The position numbers and the translations under genes were made by a program. The notes under the pieces are model-generated. The model did no database searches. It saw only the letters and a program-made list of their open reading frames with translations, and was not told the DNA's origin. A stretch of DNA of 64,000 nt from Solirubrobacteraceae bacterium (GTDB taxonomy: Bacteria > Actinomycetota > Thermoleophilia > Solirubrobacterales > Solirubrobacteraceae): the NCBI GenBank assembly GCA_025449845.1, contig JANWIP010000014.1, positions 1 through 64,000 of the forward strand, in the 5' to 3' direction. Positions 9,842-18,433 of the stretch are shown one piece after another. Each line of letters opens with the position of its first letter. The stretch's first letter is position 1.

Positions 9842-10501
9842 ATGAACGCTGGGGGAATCAGCGCCGCCGTCAAGCCCCGCCTGCGTGGGGTCTCGCATCA
9901 GTACGCCTTCTTCGTCTCGCTCGCCTGCGGCGTGGGACTGATCCTGGCCGCCTCGGGCGGACGCGCGCGCGTGGCCGCGGCGATCTACGCCGTGGCGGTG
10001 TCGGGACTGCTGGGCACCAGCGCGCTGTATCACCGCGTGACCTGGCGCCCCGGCCCGCGTCGCTGGATGAAGCGGCTGGATCACTCGATGATCTTCGTGC
10101 TGATCGCGGGCACCTACACGCCCGTGGCGCTGATCGCCTTGTCCGGCCCGCTCTCGCGCGCGATCCTGATCGCCGTGTGGGTTGGGGCGGCCGCAGGCGT
10201 GGTCTTCAAGCTGGCCTGGATCGACGCGCCGAAGTGGCTGTTCGCAGCCGTGTACCTGGCCCTTGGCTGGGTTTCGGTCGCGGTCTTCGGTGAGCTGCCT
10301 GCCGCGATTGGCTGGCTCGGCTTCGCCGGCCTGGCGCTGGGCGGCCTGCTTTACACCGCCGGGGCAGTCATCTACGCGACCGAACGACCCAACCCCTTCC
10401 CCAAGGTCTTCGGCTACCACGAGATCTTCCACGCGCTCGTGATCGTCGCCGCAGCCCTGCACTACGCCGTGATCGCCTTCGCGGTGCTGCCGCGGGGCTA
10501 G
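9842..10501 (+). CDS. Hemolysin III / PAQR-family (YqfA-like) membrane protein
   Basis: A 219-residue protein with seven predicted membrane helices. Family landmarks are SALYHRVTWRP (first His), KRLDHSMIFVLIAGTYTPV (Asp-His and the GTYTP signature), and FGYHEIFHALVIVAAALHY (the two C-terminal His). In PAQR receptors these His and Asp residues hold a zinc ion in a ceramidase-like site, whereas bacterial members are of unknown function. The start is ATG 9842. A TACCGT box ends six bases before it and there is no Shine-Dalgarno sequence, so the mRNA is probably leaderless. It is divergent from the Phd/VapC pair. Confidence 0.9.
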   Translation: MNAGGISAAVKPRLRGVSHQYAFFVSLACGVGLILAASGGRARVAAAIYAVAVSGLLGTSALYHRVTWRPGPRRWMKRLDHSMIFVLIAGTYTPVALIALSGPLSRAILIAVWVGAAAGVVFKLAWIDAPKWLFAAVYLALGWVSVAVFGELPAAIGWLGFAGLALGGLLYTAGAVIYATERPNPFPKVFGYHEIFHALVIVAAALHYAVIAFAVLPRG

Positions 10502-10516
10502 CAAAGGTGGCAATCG

Positions 10517-11029
10517 CTAGTCGTCGAGTCCGGGAATCGGCTCTACCGGGAGCGGGCCATGAAGGGCTTCGAGCTCCAGGAGATCGTTACGGTCGCGCGG
10601 CCTGTCGGCCAAGCGCTTGAATGCCACAATGCTGCGCAGGTCCGCGACGTGCGCGCGCTCGCCTGCGACATCGATGCTGAGGGCGCGCGCGGCGACAGTG
10701 GCGAAGTCGAGTGGAGGTAACCCGCCACGCAGGAGGTCGATGATCCCGTGACAACTGCCCACCCGTAGGTGCTCCGCCTCACGCACGTCGTCCTGAATGA
10801 GTCGCTTGCCATCGTGAAGGCGTGTGGCGCCCACTCGGTCGAGGAAGCTGACCATTGCCCCGAGCGCGCGAGGATCGTCGGAAATGAGCAGATCGCTGTC
10901 CTTCGTCGCCCGCAGGTAGCCGTTGGCGATGACGCTGAACCCGCCGATCACGACATATTGCAGCCCGACGGCGTTCGCGTCGGCGACCACCCCGTTGAGA
11001 TCAGGACCAGAAGGCTCGTCTGGTGACAT
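10517..11029 (-). CDS. Nucleotidyltransferase (AbiEii/MNT-like), possible toxin
   Basis: A 170-residue protein of the DNA polymerase-beta-like nucleotidyltransferase superfamily. The active-site motif is visible as VIGGFSVIANGYLRATKDSD, with the GG and the D-x-D that bind metal. The later AFKRLADRPRDRNDLLELE resembles the conserved Lys and Asp-Leu segment of AbiEii and related toxins. Such proteins transfer nucleotides to tRNA or proteins when they act as toxins, but many are uncharacterised. It overlaps the small upstream gene by 29 bases, a two-gene layout like that of toxin-antitoxin pairs. The start is ATG 11029. Confidence 0.75.
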   Translation of the reverse strand: MSPDEPSGPDLNGVVADANAVGLQYVVIGGFSVIANGYLRATKDSDLLISDDPRALGAMVSFLDRVGATRLHDGKRLIQDDVREAEHLRVGSCHGIIDLLRGGLPPLDFATVAARALSIDVAGERAHVADLRSIVAFKRLADRPRDRNDLLELEALHGPLPVEPIPGLDD

Positions 11030-11228
11030 GACCGGCCCGGATGGAGGCGGCGAGCAGCGCCACCGCCTGCTGGGAAAGCTTCTGACCGACCTGGAGCCGC
11101 TCGGCCGGCGTGAGCGCCATCGTACTCGCACGTTCGTAGGCGTCCTCTTCGCTGTTGATCCGCGCCCACTCGGCCTCGTGACCGGGAGAGAGCAGAGGAG
11201 TGGAATGGGAACGGGAACGAGAGGACAT
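11001..11228 (-). CDS. Small protein upstream of the nucleotidyltransferase, possible antitoxin
   Basis: A 75-residue protein I do not recognise. It has a Ser/Arg-rich start, then ALTPAERLQVGQKLSQQAVAL, which looks like a helical segment, and ends RAGHVTRRAFWS. The gene overlaps the start of the nucleotidyltransferase and shares its direction, so the two are coexpressed. Position is the only reason for suggesting an antitoxin role. The start is the ATG at 11228; reading further upstream gives no conserved sequence. Confidence 0.5.
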   Translation of the reverse strand: MSSRSRSHSTPLLSPGHEAEWARINSEEDAYERASTMALTPAERLQVGQKLSQQAVALLAASIRAGHVTRRAFWS

Positions 11229-11244
11229 GATCGCAGTCCCAATC

Positions 11245-11973
11245 CTAGCCTCCGTGTCGGCTCTGCTGCCGAGAGGGCTGAGCGAGCAAACCGCAGCTGG
11301 GGCACATGCGCGCCAGCGCGCACTCGTTGCACGCCGGCGTACGCGCGTGGCAGGTGCGCCGGCCGTGGCGCAGCAGGTTGACGTGGAACTCAAGCTCCTC
11401 GCCCGGCGGGGTCAGCGCGAGCATCGCGTCGTGCAGCTCCTCAAACGGCGCTCCGGGGCGGAAGAGACCCAGGCGCGTGCCCACGCGCGAGACGTGCGTG
11501 TCGACCGGGATCTCGCGCAGGCCGTAGGAGAAGAGCAGCACGCATGCCGCGGTCTTGCGCCCGACACCTGGCAGGGCGCAGAGATAGGCGCGACTCTCTG
11601 CCACAGGGGCGGCGCGCATCCACTCCAGCGACAGGGGGTCCTCGGGGTCGCGTGGATCGGCGGCGATGGCCGCGAGGATCTGCCTGATGCGCGCTGACTT
11701 CACCTTGGAGATGCCGCCGGGGCGGATCGCCTCCTCGATCTCCATCACGGGCGCGTCAAGGACCTCGTAATAGTCGATCCCCGCCCGCCCAAAGCGCTCA
11801 CGCAGACGCAGGAAGGCGACATCGCGGTTGCGGTCGTTCGTGCTCTGGGAGAGGACCGTGAGCACCAGCTCGTCGAGCGGGCGGCCGTGTGGGGCCATGC
11901 GTGGGATGCCATAGACCTCGCGCAGGCGGTCGCGGATGCGCAGCACGCGGGCGCGCGAGGGTGGGCGGAACAT
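11245..11973 (-). CDS. Endonuclease III-like HhH-GPD DNA glycosylase
   Basis: A 242-residue base-excision repair glycosylase with AP-lyase features. The helix-hairpin-helix LPGVGRKTAACVLLFSYG carries the catalytic Lys, and IPVDTHVSRVGTRLG the catalytic Asp. The C-terminus binds a [4Fe-4S] cluster with the pattern C-x6-C-x2-C-x5-C (CHARTPACNECALARMC). The usual N-terminal LSAQTTD is LSQSTND here. Substrates are probably oxidised pyrimidines, but this branch could differ from classical Nth. The start is ATG 11973. A TAGCGT box six bases upstream suggests a leaderless mRNA, divergent from the hydrolase operon. Confidence 0.9.
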   Translation of the reverse strand: MFRPPSRARVLRIRDRLREVYGIPRMAPHGRPLDELVLTVLSQSTNDRNRDVAFLRLRERFGRAGIDYYEVLDAPVMEIEEAIRPGGISKVKSARIRQILAAIAADPRDPEDPLSLEWMRAAPVAESRAYLCALPGVGRKTAACVLLFSYGLREIPVDTHVSRVGTRLGLFRPGAPFEELHDAMLALTPPGEELEFHVNLLRHGRRTCHARTPACNECALARMCPSCGLLAQPSRQQSRHGG

Positions 11974-11979
11974 AGGTTC

Positions 11980-11991
11980 ACGCTATATCCT
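11980..11991. promoter_or_regulatory. Overlapping divergent -10 elements
   Basis: The endonuclease III start (11973) and the hydrolase start (11998) are only 24 bp apart. A minus-strand TAGCGT (11985-11980) ends six bases before the first, and a plus-strand TATCCT (11986-11991) ends six bases before the second. The two -10 boxes abut, so the two promoters would compete for polymerase and both mRNAs would be leaderless. Confidence 0.5.
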
Positions 11992-11997
11992 CGCCCG

Positions 11998-12825
11998 GTG
12001 CCTCAGGTGAGCGATCACACCGGCGAGCTCAACGGGCTGCCGGTCTTCTGGCGCGACGCGCCCGCCCCCCAGGGTACGGCGGAGGATGTGGCGCCGGCTC
12101 TGTACCTGCACGGTGTGCCCACGAGCTCGGATGACTGGCTCGGATTCCTGGAGCGCAGCGGCGGCATCGCGCCCGATCTGCCGGGCTTCGGACGCTCGGG
12201 TAAGCCTGGCTACCTGAAGTACACCATCGAGGAGTACGCCGACTTCATCGAGCGCTTCCTCGACATGCTCGAAGTGCCGCGCGTGCGCATGGTCGTGCAC
12301 GACTGGGGCGCCGTGGGATTGGCGTTTGCGCAGCGCCACCCCGAGCGCATCGAGCGTCTCGTTGTGATGAACGCCGTCACGTTCCTGCCGGGCTACCGCT
12401 GGCACCGCACGGCGCGCATCTGGCGCACTCCCGTGCTGGGCGAGCTGGCGATGGGTACCACCACCCGCTGGGTCTTCCGGCAGTCCACGCGCGAGTCCAA
12501 CGCCAAGCCCGGTCCGATGCCCGACGCGTGGATCGACTCCGTGCTCGCGCACTTCGATGAGGGCACCCAGCGTGCGATCCTGCGCCTCTACCGCAGCTCT
12601 CCGAGCGACGTTCTGGCCGCTGCCGGCGAGGGCCTGCGGACGCTGCAGGTGCCTTCGCTCGTGGTGTGGGGCGAGCGCGACCCCTACATTCCCACCCGCT
12701 TCGCGCGCGAGTACGCGGACGTGCTCGGGGCCGAGCTTCTGAGCCTGCCCGACGCCGGGCATTGGTGGTGGTTCGACAGGCCCGACGCCATCGAGCGCGT
12801 GGTCGAGTTCCTGCTCGCACCGTGA
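11998..12825 (+). CDS. Alpha/beta hydrolase, haloalkane dehalogenase/epoxide hydrolase type
   Basis: A 275-residue alpha/beta hydrolase. The oxyanion-hole strand is LYLHGVPTSSDDW. The nucleophile elbow is VVHDWGAVG with an Asp nucleophile, as in haloalkane dehalogenases and epoxide hydrolases. The acid is in WGERDPYIP and the catalytic His in DAGHWWWFDRPD. FGRSGKPG is also typical of this branch. The native substrate is not evident. I chose GTG 11998, as the longer frame runs into the divergent endonuclease gene. The next gene overlaps its stop (GTGA), so it is the first gene of the inositol-phospholipid operon. Confidence 0.85.
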   Translation: MPQVSDHTGELNGLPVFWRDAPAPQGTAEDVAPALYLHGVPTSSDDWLGFLERSGGIAPDLPGFGRSGKPGYLKYTIEEYADFIERFLDMLEVPRVRMVVHDWGAVGLAFAQRHPERIERLVVMNAVTFLPGYRWHRTARIWRTPVLGELAMGTTTRWVFRQSTRESNAKPGPMPDAWIDSVLAHFDEGTQRAILRLYRSSPSDVLAAAGEGLRTLQVPSLVVWGERDPYIPTRFAREYADVLGAELLSLPDAGHWWWFDRPDAIERVVEFLLAP

Positions 12826-14183
12826 AGCATCGGTTGCGCGCGCCGTGGGCGCTGGCCACCGCGCTCGCCGCGCCGCTCGCACTGGCTTACCTGATCGTTG
12901 CGCCCCCGGCCGCCGACCTCGCCGCCGCCACCTATCGAAGCGACCTCTTCGCGCGCGTCGGCTTCGCGCTGCGCGACCACGGCTGGTACGCCGTGCACGG
13001 GCACTATCTGCTGGGGTACTCGCTGCTCTCACCGGCCCTGGGGGCGTGGCTGGGAGTGCGCGTTGTGCTGGCGCTATCCGCCGTCGCCGCCTCCGTGCTG
13101 TTCGGGCTGATTGCGCAGCGGGTCTTCTCCGAGGGGGCGGCGCGCGTTGCGGCAGTGTGGTTCGCGCTTGGCGTCTGCGTGGGACTGCTGTCGGGGCGGG
13201 TGCCCTATGGCCTGGGGATGGCAATCGGCCTCGCCGCACTGCTCGCTTTCATCGACGGCCGCACGACGCTGGCGCTCGTCCTGGCGGTGCTCACGAGCGC
13301 GGCAAGTCCAGTGGCGGGGGCGTTCCTGGCGTTGGCCGGCATCGCCAGCGCTTGTGGTGGCAGCGAGCAGTGGATGCGCCGCGGCCTCGCATTGGCATTG
13401 GGTGCACTGACGCCGATTGCCGTCCTGGCCTTGGCCTTTCCGGAAGGCGGCTTTGAGCCTTTCGCGCCTTCCGCTTTCTGGCCGGCGCTGGTGGGCGTCC
13501 TGCTGATCGCGCTACTACTGCCACGGGGAACGCTCACGCCGCCGGGGCGCCGAGCGGTTCGCATAGGGGCGACGTTGTATGCACTCGTCCTCATCATCGC
13601 CTTTGCCTTGCATACCCCCGTGGGTGGCAATGCCACGCGGCTCGGCGCCCTGTTCGCCGCCCCGCTGCTGGCCGGAGTCCTATGGGAGCACCACCGGCTG
13701 GCTCTGGGGCTGCTTGCGCCCGTGCTCCTGTACTGGCAGTTGGCGACCCCGCTGCGCGACCTGAGCACGATCGCCGGCGACCCCTCCGTGCACGCCGCCT
13801 ACTACACGCCGCTGCGCGCCGAGCTGGCGCGGCTGAATGGGACCCGCCCACCCCGGCGCACGATCGTCGAGGTGCCTTTGACGGGGGCGCACTGGGAGGC
13901 CGCGTATTTGGCTGGACACGAAGGGGTGGCGCTCGCACGAGGATGGGAGCGCCAGCTAGACACGCGCTACGCGGCCCTCTTCTACTCCTCCTCCCTCACC
14001 CCGACCGCCTACGCGGCCTGGTTACATGAAAACCGCGTCAGCTACGTAGCCTTGCCCGACGTACGCCTTGACTACGCCGGGCGCCAGGAGGGGGCTTTGA
14101 TCGCCCATGGACTGCCCTATTTGCGCGAAGTCTGGCGCTCTCCGCACTGGCGCCTGTATGTCCTCGACTCGCGCTGGCGCTAG
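12822..14183 (+). CDS. Polytopic membrane protein, GT-C-like
   Basis: A 453-residue protein with about ten membrane helices in the first 330 residues and a soluble C-terminal part (YYTPLRAELARLNG to the end). Early acidic and basic residues between helices 1 and 2 (FALRDHGWYAVHGHYLLGYS) and the general layout resemble GT-C glycosyltransferases, but no diagnostic motif is certain. The C-terminal region has WERQLDTRYAALFY and VSYVALPDVRLDYAGR, probably extracytoplasmic. The start is GTG 12822, overlapping the hydrolase stop (GTGA). Its place upstream of three phospholipid genes suggests work on a lipid or lipid-linked sugar; the function is unproven. Confidence 0.7.
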   Translation: MKHRLRAPWALATALAAPLALAYLIVAPPAADLAAATYRSDLFARVGFALRDHGWYAVHGHYLLGYSLLSPALGAWLGVRVVLALSAVAASVLFGLIAQRVFSEGAARVAAVWFALGVCVGLLSGRVPYGLGMAIGLAALLAFIDGRTTLALVLAVLTSAASPVAGAFLALAGIASACGGSEQWMRRGLALALGALTPIAVLALAFPEGGFEPFAPSAFWPALVGVLLIALLLPRGTLTPPGRRAVRIGATLYALVLIIAFALHTPVGGNATRLGALFAAPLLAGVLWEHHRLALGLLAPVLLYWQLATPLRDLSTIAGDPSVHAAYYTPLRAELARLNGTRPPRRTIVEVPLTGAHWEAAYLAGHEGVALARGWERQLDTRYAALFYSSSLTPTAYAAWLHENRVSYVALPDVRLDYAGRQEGALIAHGLPYLREVWRSPHWRLYVLDSRWR

Positions 14184-14195
14184 GCTTCACATTCG

Positions 14196-14984
14196 ATGGT
14201 TGCCCGCATCCGCCTCCTTCCGGCGCGGGTCCTGCCCAATGGATGGCTGGACGTGCTGCGCCAGGTGCTGTTGTTCGGTCTCGCCTACCTCGCCTACCGC
14301 GTGGTGCGCGGGATGGTCGAGGGGCGCGCGGGCGCGGCCTTCCAGCACGCGCGCGACCTGATCCAGGTCGAGCGCACGCTGCACTTCTTCGTCGAGCCTT
14401 CCGTGCAGGCGTGGGCTTCGGGGAGTCACTTCCTGATGGACGGCGCGAGCTGGCTCTACGTCAACGCGCAGACCTCCGTTACGGTGGCCGCGCTCATCTA
14501 CCTCTACCTGCGCCACAACCGCTCCTTCTACTTCGTGCGCAACATGTTCATGATCGCCATGCTCATCGCGCTCGTGGGCTACACCGTCTTCCCTACCGCG
14601 CCGCCGCGCTTCATGCCCGAGTGGGGCTTCATCGACTCGGTCTCGGACTTCACCGGCGTGCACGTCTCGCACGCCAGCTCCTCCATGAGTGCGCTGCTGA
14701 ACCCCTATGCGGCGGTGCCTTCGATGCACGTCGCCTTCGCGCTCATGATCGGCTGGCCGCTGGCGATGCTCTCGCGGCACAGCGTCGTCCGGGTGGTCTG
14801 GTTCCTCTACCCCTTCCTGATGGCGTTCGTGATCGTTGCCACCGCCAACCACTTCATCCTCGATGCTCTGCTGGGCGCGCTCACCGCCGGGCTCTCCGCC
14901 TACGGGGCGCGCTGGCTGGCACGGGCGCGACCAGGTGTCTGGCGCTTCTCCGCCGGGGCTCCCGTCGAGCTCGGGGCGGGGTAG
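14196..14984 (+). CDS. PAP2-family, Aur1-like phosphatase/inositol-phosphotransferase
   Basis: A 262-residue membrane protein with six helices and the PAP2 phosphatase motifs of the inositol-phosphotransferase (Aur1/Ipt1) branch: FPTAPPRFMP, PSMHVAFALMIG with the first catalytic His, and TANHFILDALLGA with the second His and its Asp. Next to a CDP-alcohol transferase and Ino1, the simplest role is dephosphorylating phosphatidylinositol phosphate to phosphatidylinositol; transfer of inositol phosphate to another lipid is the alternative. It starts 12 bases after the preceding stop at an ATG with no strong ribosome-binding site. Confidence 0.85.
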   Translation: MVARIRLLPARVLPNGWLDVLRQVLLFGLAYLAYRVVRGMVEGRAGAAFQHARDLIQVERTLHFFVEPSVQAWASGSHFLMDGASWLYVNAQTSVTVAALIYLYLRHNRSFYFVRNMFMIAMLIALVGYTVFPTAPPRFMPEWGFIDSVSDFTGVHVSHASSSMSALLNPYAAVPSMHVAFALMIGWPLAMLSRHSVVRVVWFLYPFLMAFVIVATANHFILDALLGALTAGLSAYGARWLARARPGVWRFSAGAPVELGAG

Positions 14985-14993
14985 GCGGCAAAG

Positions 14994-15665
14994 GTGGCCC
15001 CCCGACATGCACCCGCGCGTCCCGCCCGCGGCCGCGGCGCCTACCGCGGCGGGCGACGCAACGGGCGCGGGCCGATCGGCTCGGGCCAGCGCCGCGCGGC
15101 TGCGCGCGACGCGCTGATCGAGTCGCGCCTCACGCCCAACGCGATCTCGCTCACGGGGCTCGCGCTGAACCTGCTCGCGGCCGCGCTCGTATGGCAGGAA
15201 TACTTCTTCCTCGGCGGCATCGCCTTCGTGATCGGCTCGGTCTGCGACACGCTCGACGGGCGCTACTCGCGCATGTCGGGCAAGGGCTCGCCCTTTGGGG
15301 CCTTCCTCGACTCCACGCTCGACCGCATCGAGGAGGGCATCGTGCTCACCGCCGTGGCGGCCTACTTCGCCACGCGCGGCGAAGCGGGTGCGGCGGCCGC
15401 GGTGGTCGTGGCGGTGTTGGCTTCGCTGATGGTCTCCTACACCCGCGCCCGCGCCGAGGCGCTCGGCGTGGAGTGCAAGGTGGGCATCGCCACCCGTCCT
15501 GTGCGCGTCGTCATCATCTCGATCGGCCTCATCTTCGCCAAGGGCGCCTCGCTGGGCGACTTTGAACTGCTCGCGCCCGCCGTCTATGTGCTGGCAGCGC
15601 TCAGCGTCTTCACTGTCGCGCAGCGTGTCTGGCACGTGCGCGGCGAGTTGTCCTCCGCGGTGTGA
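14994..15665 (+). CDS. CDP-alcohol phosphatidyltransferase, probable phosphatidylinositol phosphate synthase
   Basis: A 223-residue integral membrane enzyme that joins CDP-diacylglycerol to an alcohol. The CDP-alcohol motif D-x2-D-G-x2-(A)R-x8-G-x3-D-x3-D is present as CDTLDGRYSRMSG...GAFLDSTLDR, with Ser in place of the usual Ala before Arg. The family's helices follow (IVLTAVAAYFATRG, AVVVAVLASLMVSYTRARAE). GTRP/ATRPVRV-type basic residues near 170 match the inositol-phosphate acceptor subgroup. Since Ino1 is the next gene, the acceptor is most likely inositol-3-phosphate, giving phosphatidylinositol phosphate. The start is GTG 14994, with an Arg/Gly-rich N-terminal extension. Confidence 0.88.
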   Translation: MAPRHAPARPARGRGAYRGGRRNGRGPIGSGQRRAAARDALIESRLTPNAISLTGLALNLLAAALVWQEYFFLGGIAFVIGSVCDTLDGRYSRMSGKGSPFGAFLDSTLDRIEEGIVLTAVAAYFATRGEAGAAAAVVVAVLASLMVSYTRARAEALGVECKVGIATRPVRVVIISIGLIFAKGASLGDFELLAPAVYVLAALSVFTVAQRVWHVRGELSSAV

Positions 15666-15725
15666 CCGCCCCCGCGCGCCGGGGTACCTCCCTCCAGAAC
15701 GAACAGCAAAGGAACTGAAGCCAAC

Positions 15726-16922
15726 GTGACACCCACTCCAATTTCCAACGGTGCGGCCGCCAGCAACGGCGCCGCCCGCTACCAGGCCGACAAGGTCCGC
15801 GTCGCCATCGTCGGCGTGGGCAACTGCGCCAGCGCCTTCGTGCAGGGCGTGCACTACTACGCCGATGCCGACCCCCATGAGCGCGTGCCCGGTCTGATGC
15901 ACGTCGACCTCGGTGGCTACCACATCAAAGACATCGAATTCACCGCCGCCTTTGACATCGACAAGACCAAGGTCGGCAAGGACCTCGGCCAGGCGATCTG
16001 GGCGGGGCAGAACAACACGATCAAGTTCGCCAAGGGCGCGCGGGGCGTTCCCAGTCGTCTCGGGGTGCCGGTGTATCGCGGCATGACTCACGATGGGCTT
16101 GGCAAGTACCTCTCACAGAAGATCGAGAAGGCTCCCGGCGAGACCGCCGACATCGTCAAGATCCTCAAGGACACCCATACAGATGTGGTGGTCTCCTATC
16201 TGCCGGTCGGCAGCGAGCAGGCGACCAAGTGGTACGTCGAGCAGGTGCTTGAGGCCGGCTGCGGCTTCGTCAACTGCATTCCCGTCTTCATCGCCCGCGA
16301 GGACTACTGGGACCGACGCTTCAAGAAGGCCGGGCTGCCGATCGTCGGCGATGACATCAAGTCGCAGGTCGGCGCCACCATCGTGCACCGCTCGCTCGCT
16401 CGCCTCTTCGGCGACCGCGGCGTGAAGCTGGCCCATACCTCGCAGCTCAACGTCGGCGGCAACATGGACTTCTACAACATGCTCGAGCGCGAGCGCCTGG
16501 AGTCCAAGAAGATCTCGAAGACCAACGCCGTCACCTCGATCATGGAGGACAAGCTGCCGGCCTACGACGTGCACGTCGGTCCTTCCGACTACGTGCCGTG
16601 GCTGACCGATCGTAAGTGGGCGCATATCCGCCTGGAGGGTCAGGCGTTTGGCGATGTGCCCTTGAACGTGGAGCTGAAGCTTGAGGTGTGGGATTCGCCT
16701 AACTCCGCCGGCATCGTCATCGACGCCGTGCGCTGCTGCAAGCTTGCGCTCAACCACGGCGTCGCCGGGCAGCTCGACGGGCCCTCCTCCTACCTCATGA
16801 AGTCGCCCCACAATCAGCGCCCTGATGACCAGGCGCGCGAGGACACCGAGAAGTTCATCGGCAAGTACGCGCGCAAGCCGGGGACGCGGCCGAAGGGGCG
16901 GAAGGTGTCGCAGAAGGCGTGA
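15726..16922 (+). CDS. ino1: Inositol-3-phosphate synthase
   Basis: A 398-residue NAD-dependent enzyme that converts glucose-6-phosphate to L-myo-inositol-3-phosphate. The Rossmann motif [16 protein letters not shown] lies near residue 28. Conserved catalytic and binding segments are [51 protein letters not shown] and [17 protein letters not shown]. The length matches the actinobacterial short form. The start is GTG 15726, with AAAGGA upstream. It supplies the head group to the preceding CDP-alcohol transferase, and in actinobacteria inositol also feeds mycothiol and lipoglycan synthesis. The gene is 61 bp after the transferase in the same operon. Confidence 0.96.
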   Translation: MTPTPISNGAAASNGAARYQADKVRVAIVGVGNCASAFVQGVHYYADADPHERVPGLMHVDLGGYHIKDIEFTAAFDIDKTKVGKDLGQAIWAGQNNTIKFAKGARGVPSRLGVPVYRGMTHDGLGKYLSQKIEKAPGETADIVKILKDTHTDVVVSYLPVGSEQATKWYVEQVLEAGCGFVNCIPVFIAREDYWDRRFKKAGLPIVGDDIKSQVGATIVHRSLARLFGDRGVKLAHTSQLNVGGNMDFYNMLERERLESKKISKTNAVTSIMEDKLPAYDVHVGPSDYVPWLTDRKWAHIRLEGQAFGDVPLNVELKLEVWDSPNSAGIVIDAVRCCKLALNHGVAGQLDGPSSYLMKSPHNQRPDDQAREDTEKFIGKYARKPGTRPKGRKVSQKA

Positions 16923-16935
16923 TAATGGTGGGTCG

Positions 16936-18348
16936 ATGTTCTCGATCGCCCATGTAAGCCCATATCCCTGGGAGGCCGAGCACGCTGTCAACGCGCACAT
17001 CAAGCGCGTCGCCACCGAGCTGTCAGAGCGCGGGCACCGCGTATTGATCCTCGCGCCTTCGCGCTCTCCCGAGCGGGTGCGCGAGGACCGCAAGCTGCTG
17101 CGCACGACGCGCGAGCGGGGAGGTGACTTCCTGCTTGAAGGGACCCCGCGCGTGATCGCCGTCGGCGAGGTCCTCGACATCGGCTCGCTGCCCATCGATG
17201 TCGCGCGCACCATCCAGGAGCTGCTGGGCGCCGTGGAGCTCGACTTCGTACACGTGCACGAGCCTTTCCCGCCGAGTGCCTCCAGTGTCGCGCTGCGTCA
17301 TTCGCGTGCGCTGAACATTGGCAGTTTCCATGCCCCCACCGAGCGCCTGCTCTCCACCGTGCTTGCCAAGCGCTTCGTGTCTACTTTCTTCGGTCGCCTT
17401 GACGCGCGCACAGCCAGCCTCAAGGCGACCGCCAAGCTAATGGACAAGCACTTCCCCGGCGACTACTCGCTGGTGCGCGACGACCGTGGCGCGGCCGATG
17501 AGCTGGAGGCGATCTACCGCACGGTCGCCGCCCGCCGCCACGACCCCATCGGCGACCCCGCGCTGCGCAAACGCCTCGCGCGACGCTCGCTGATCGATGT
17601 CGACCTGCACATGCACACCGATCACTCCCCCGACTGCGCCACGCCCGTGGAGGTGCTGCTCGCCACCGCCCGCGAACAGGGTCTTGGCGCGATCGCCATC
17701 ACCGACCACAACGAGGTCTCCGGGGCCCTGGAGGCGCGCGAACAGACGCAGAGATCGAGTCGATCGGGTCCCCACCCGCACCAGCCGCTCCAGCCGCCCG
17801 TCAAGGTGATCGTTGCCGAGGAGGTCAAGACCGCCGAACAGGGTGAGGTGATCGGCCTGTTCATCGAGGAAAAGATCCCCCGCGGCCTCACGCTCGCCGA
17901 GACCGTCGCGGAGATCAAACGTCAGGGCGGCCTCGTCTACGTGCCCCACCCCTTCGACCGCATGCACTCCGTGCCCGACTATCAGCACCTGCTCACGATC
18001 CTCGATGACATCGACGCCATCGAGGTCTTCAACCCGCGCGTGGCGATCGGCGCCTTCAACGAGGAGGCCGTGCGCTTCGCCGCCAAGTACCGCATCGTTG
18101 CCGGTGCGGGCTCGGACTCCCACGTCGCCCAGGGCCTCGGCTCGGTGCGCATTCGCATGCGCAATTTCGACGGCCCGCAGGAGTTCCTGCAGTCGCTGCG
18201 CGATGCCGACATCGTCACGCGGCCTTCTAGTCTTCTGTATGTCCAGGCGCTCAAGTTCCTTGAAACCAGGGCCACTCCCGCCCCCGCCAGACGCGCCCGC
18301 AAGGCCCGGCGCGTCAAGCGCGCCACCGACGGACGGCGGCAGGCTTGA
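16936..18348 (+). CDS. GT4-type glycosyltransferase N-domain fused to a PHP-family phosphoesterase
   Basis: A 470-residue fusion. Residues 1-190 look like the N-terminal Rossmann domain of a GT4 glycosyltransferase (FSIAHVSPYPWEAEHAVNAH, GHRVLILAP, FVHVHEPFPPS, IGSFHAPTERL); the nucleotide-sugar domain that should follow is absent. Residues 220-430 are a PHP metal-dependent phosphoesterase: DVDLHMHTDHSPDC, ITDHNEVSGA, VYVPHPFDR and AGSDSHVAQGLG supply the His/Asp ligands. With half a transferase, the N-part may only bind a lipid or sugar substrate for the PHP phosphatase. The tail is Arg/Lys-rich. The ATG at 16936 is 13 bases after the ino1 stop. Confidence 0.85.
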   Translation: MFSIAHVSPYPWEAEHAVNAHIKRVATELSERGHRVLILAPSRSPERVREDRKLLRTTRERGGDFLLEGTPRVIAVGEVLDIGSLPIDVARTIQELLGAVELDFVHVHEPFPPSASSVALRHSRALNIGSFHAPTERLLSTVLAKRFVSTFFGRLDARTASLKATAKLMDKHFPGDYSLVRDDRGAADELEAIYRTVAARRHDPIGDPALRKRLARRSLIDVDLHMHTDHSPDCATPVEVLLATAREQGLGAIAITDHNEVSGALEAREQTQRSSRSGPHPHQPLQPPVKVIVAEEVKTAEQGEVIGLFIEEKIPRGLTLAETVAEIKRQGGLVYVPHPFDRMHSVPDYQHLLTILDDIDAIEVFNPRVAIGAFNEEAVRFAAKYRIVAGAGSDSHVAQGLGSVRIRMRNFDGPQEFLQSLRDADIVTRPSSLLYVQALKFLETRATPAPARRARKARRVKRATDGRRQA

Positions 18349-18433
18349 GCTAGGCCAGGCAGGTTGCAAGGCGCAAGGACTGATGCACGGGCAAGGACAT
18401 AGCGAGGCGTCGTCAAAACCCACGGGGGCCTCC

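Noticed and set aside
14187-16091. 634-codon minus-strand frame opposite the PAP2, CDP-alcohol transferase and ino1 genes
   Set aside because: Its translation is His/Arg/Asp-rich and featureless, and it crosses three recognised genes.
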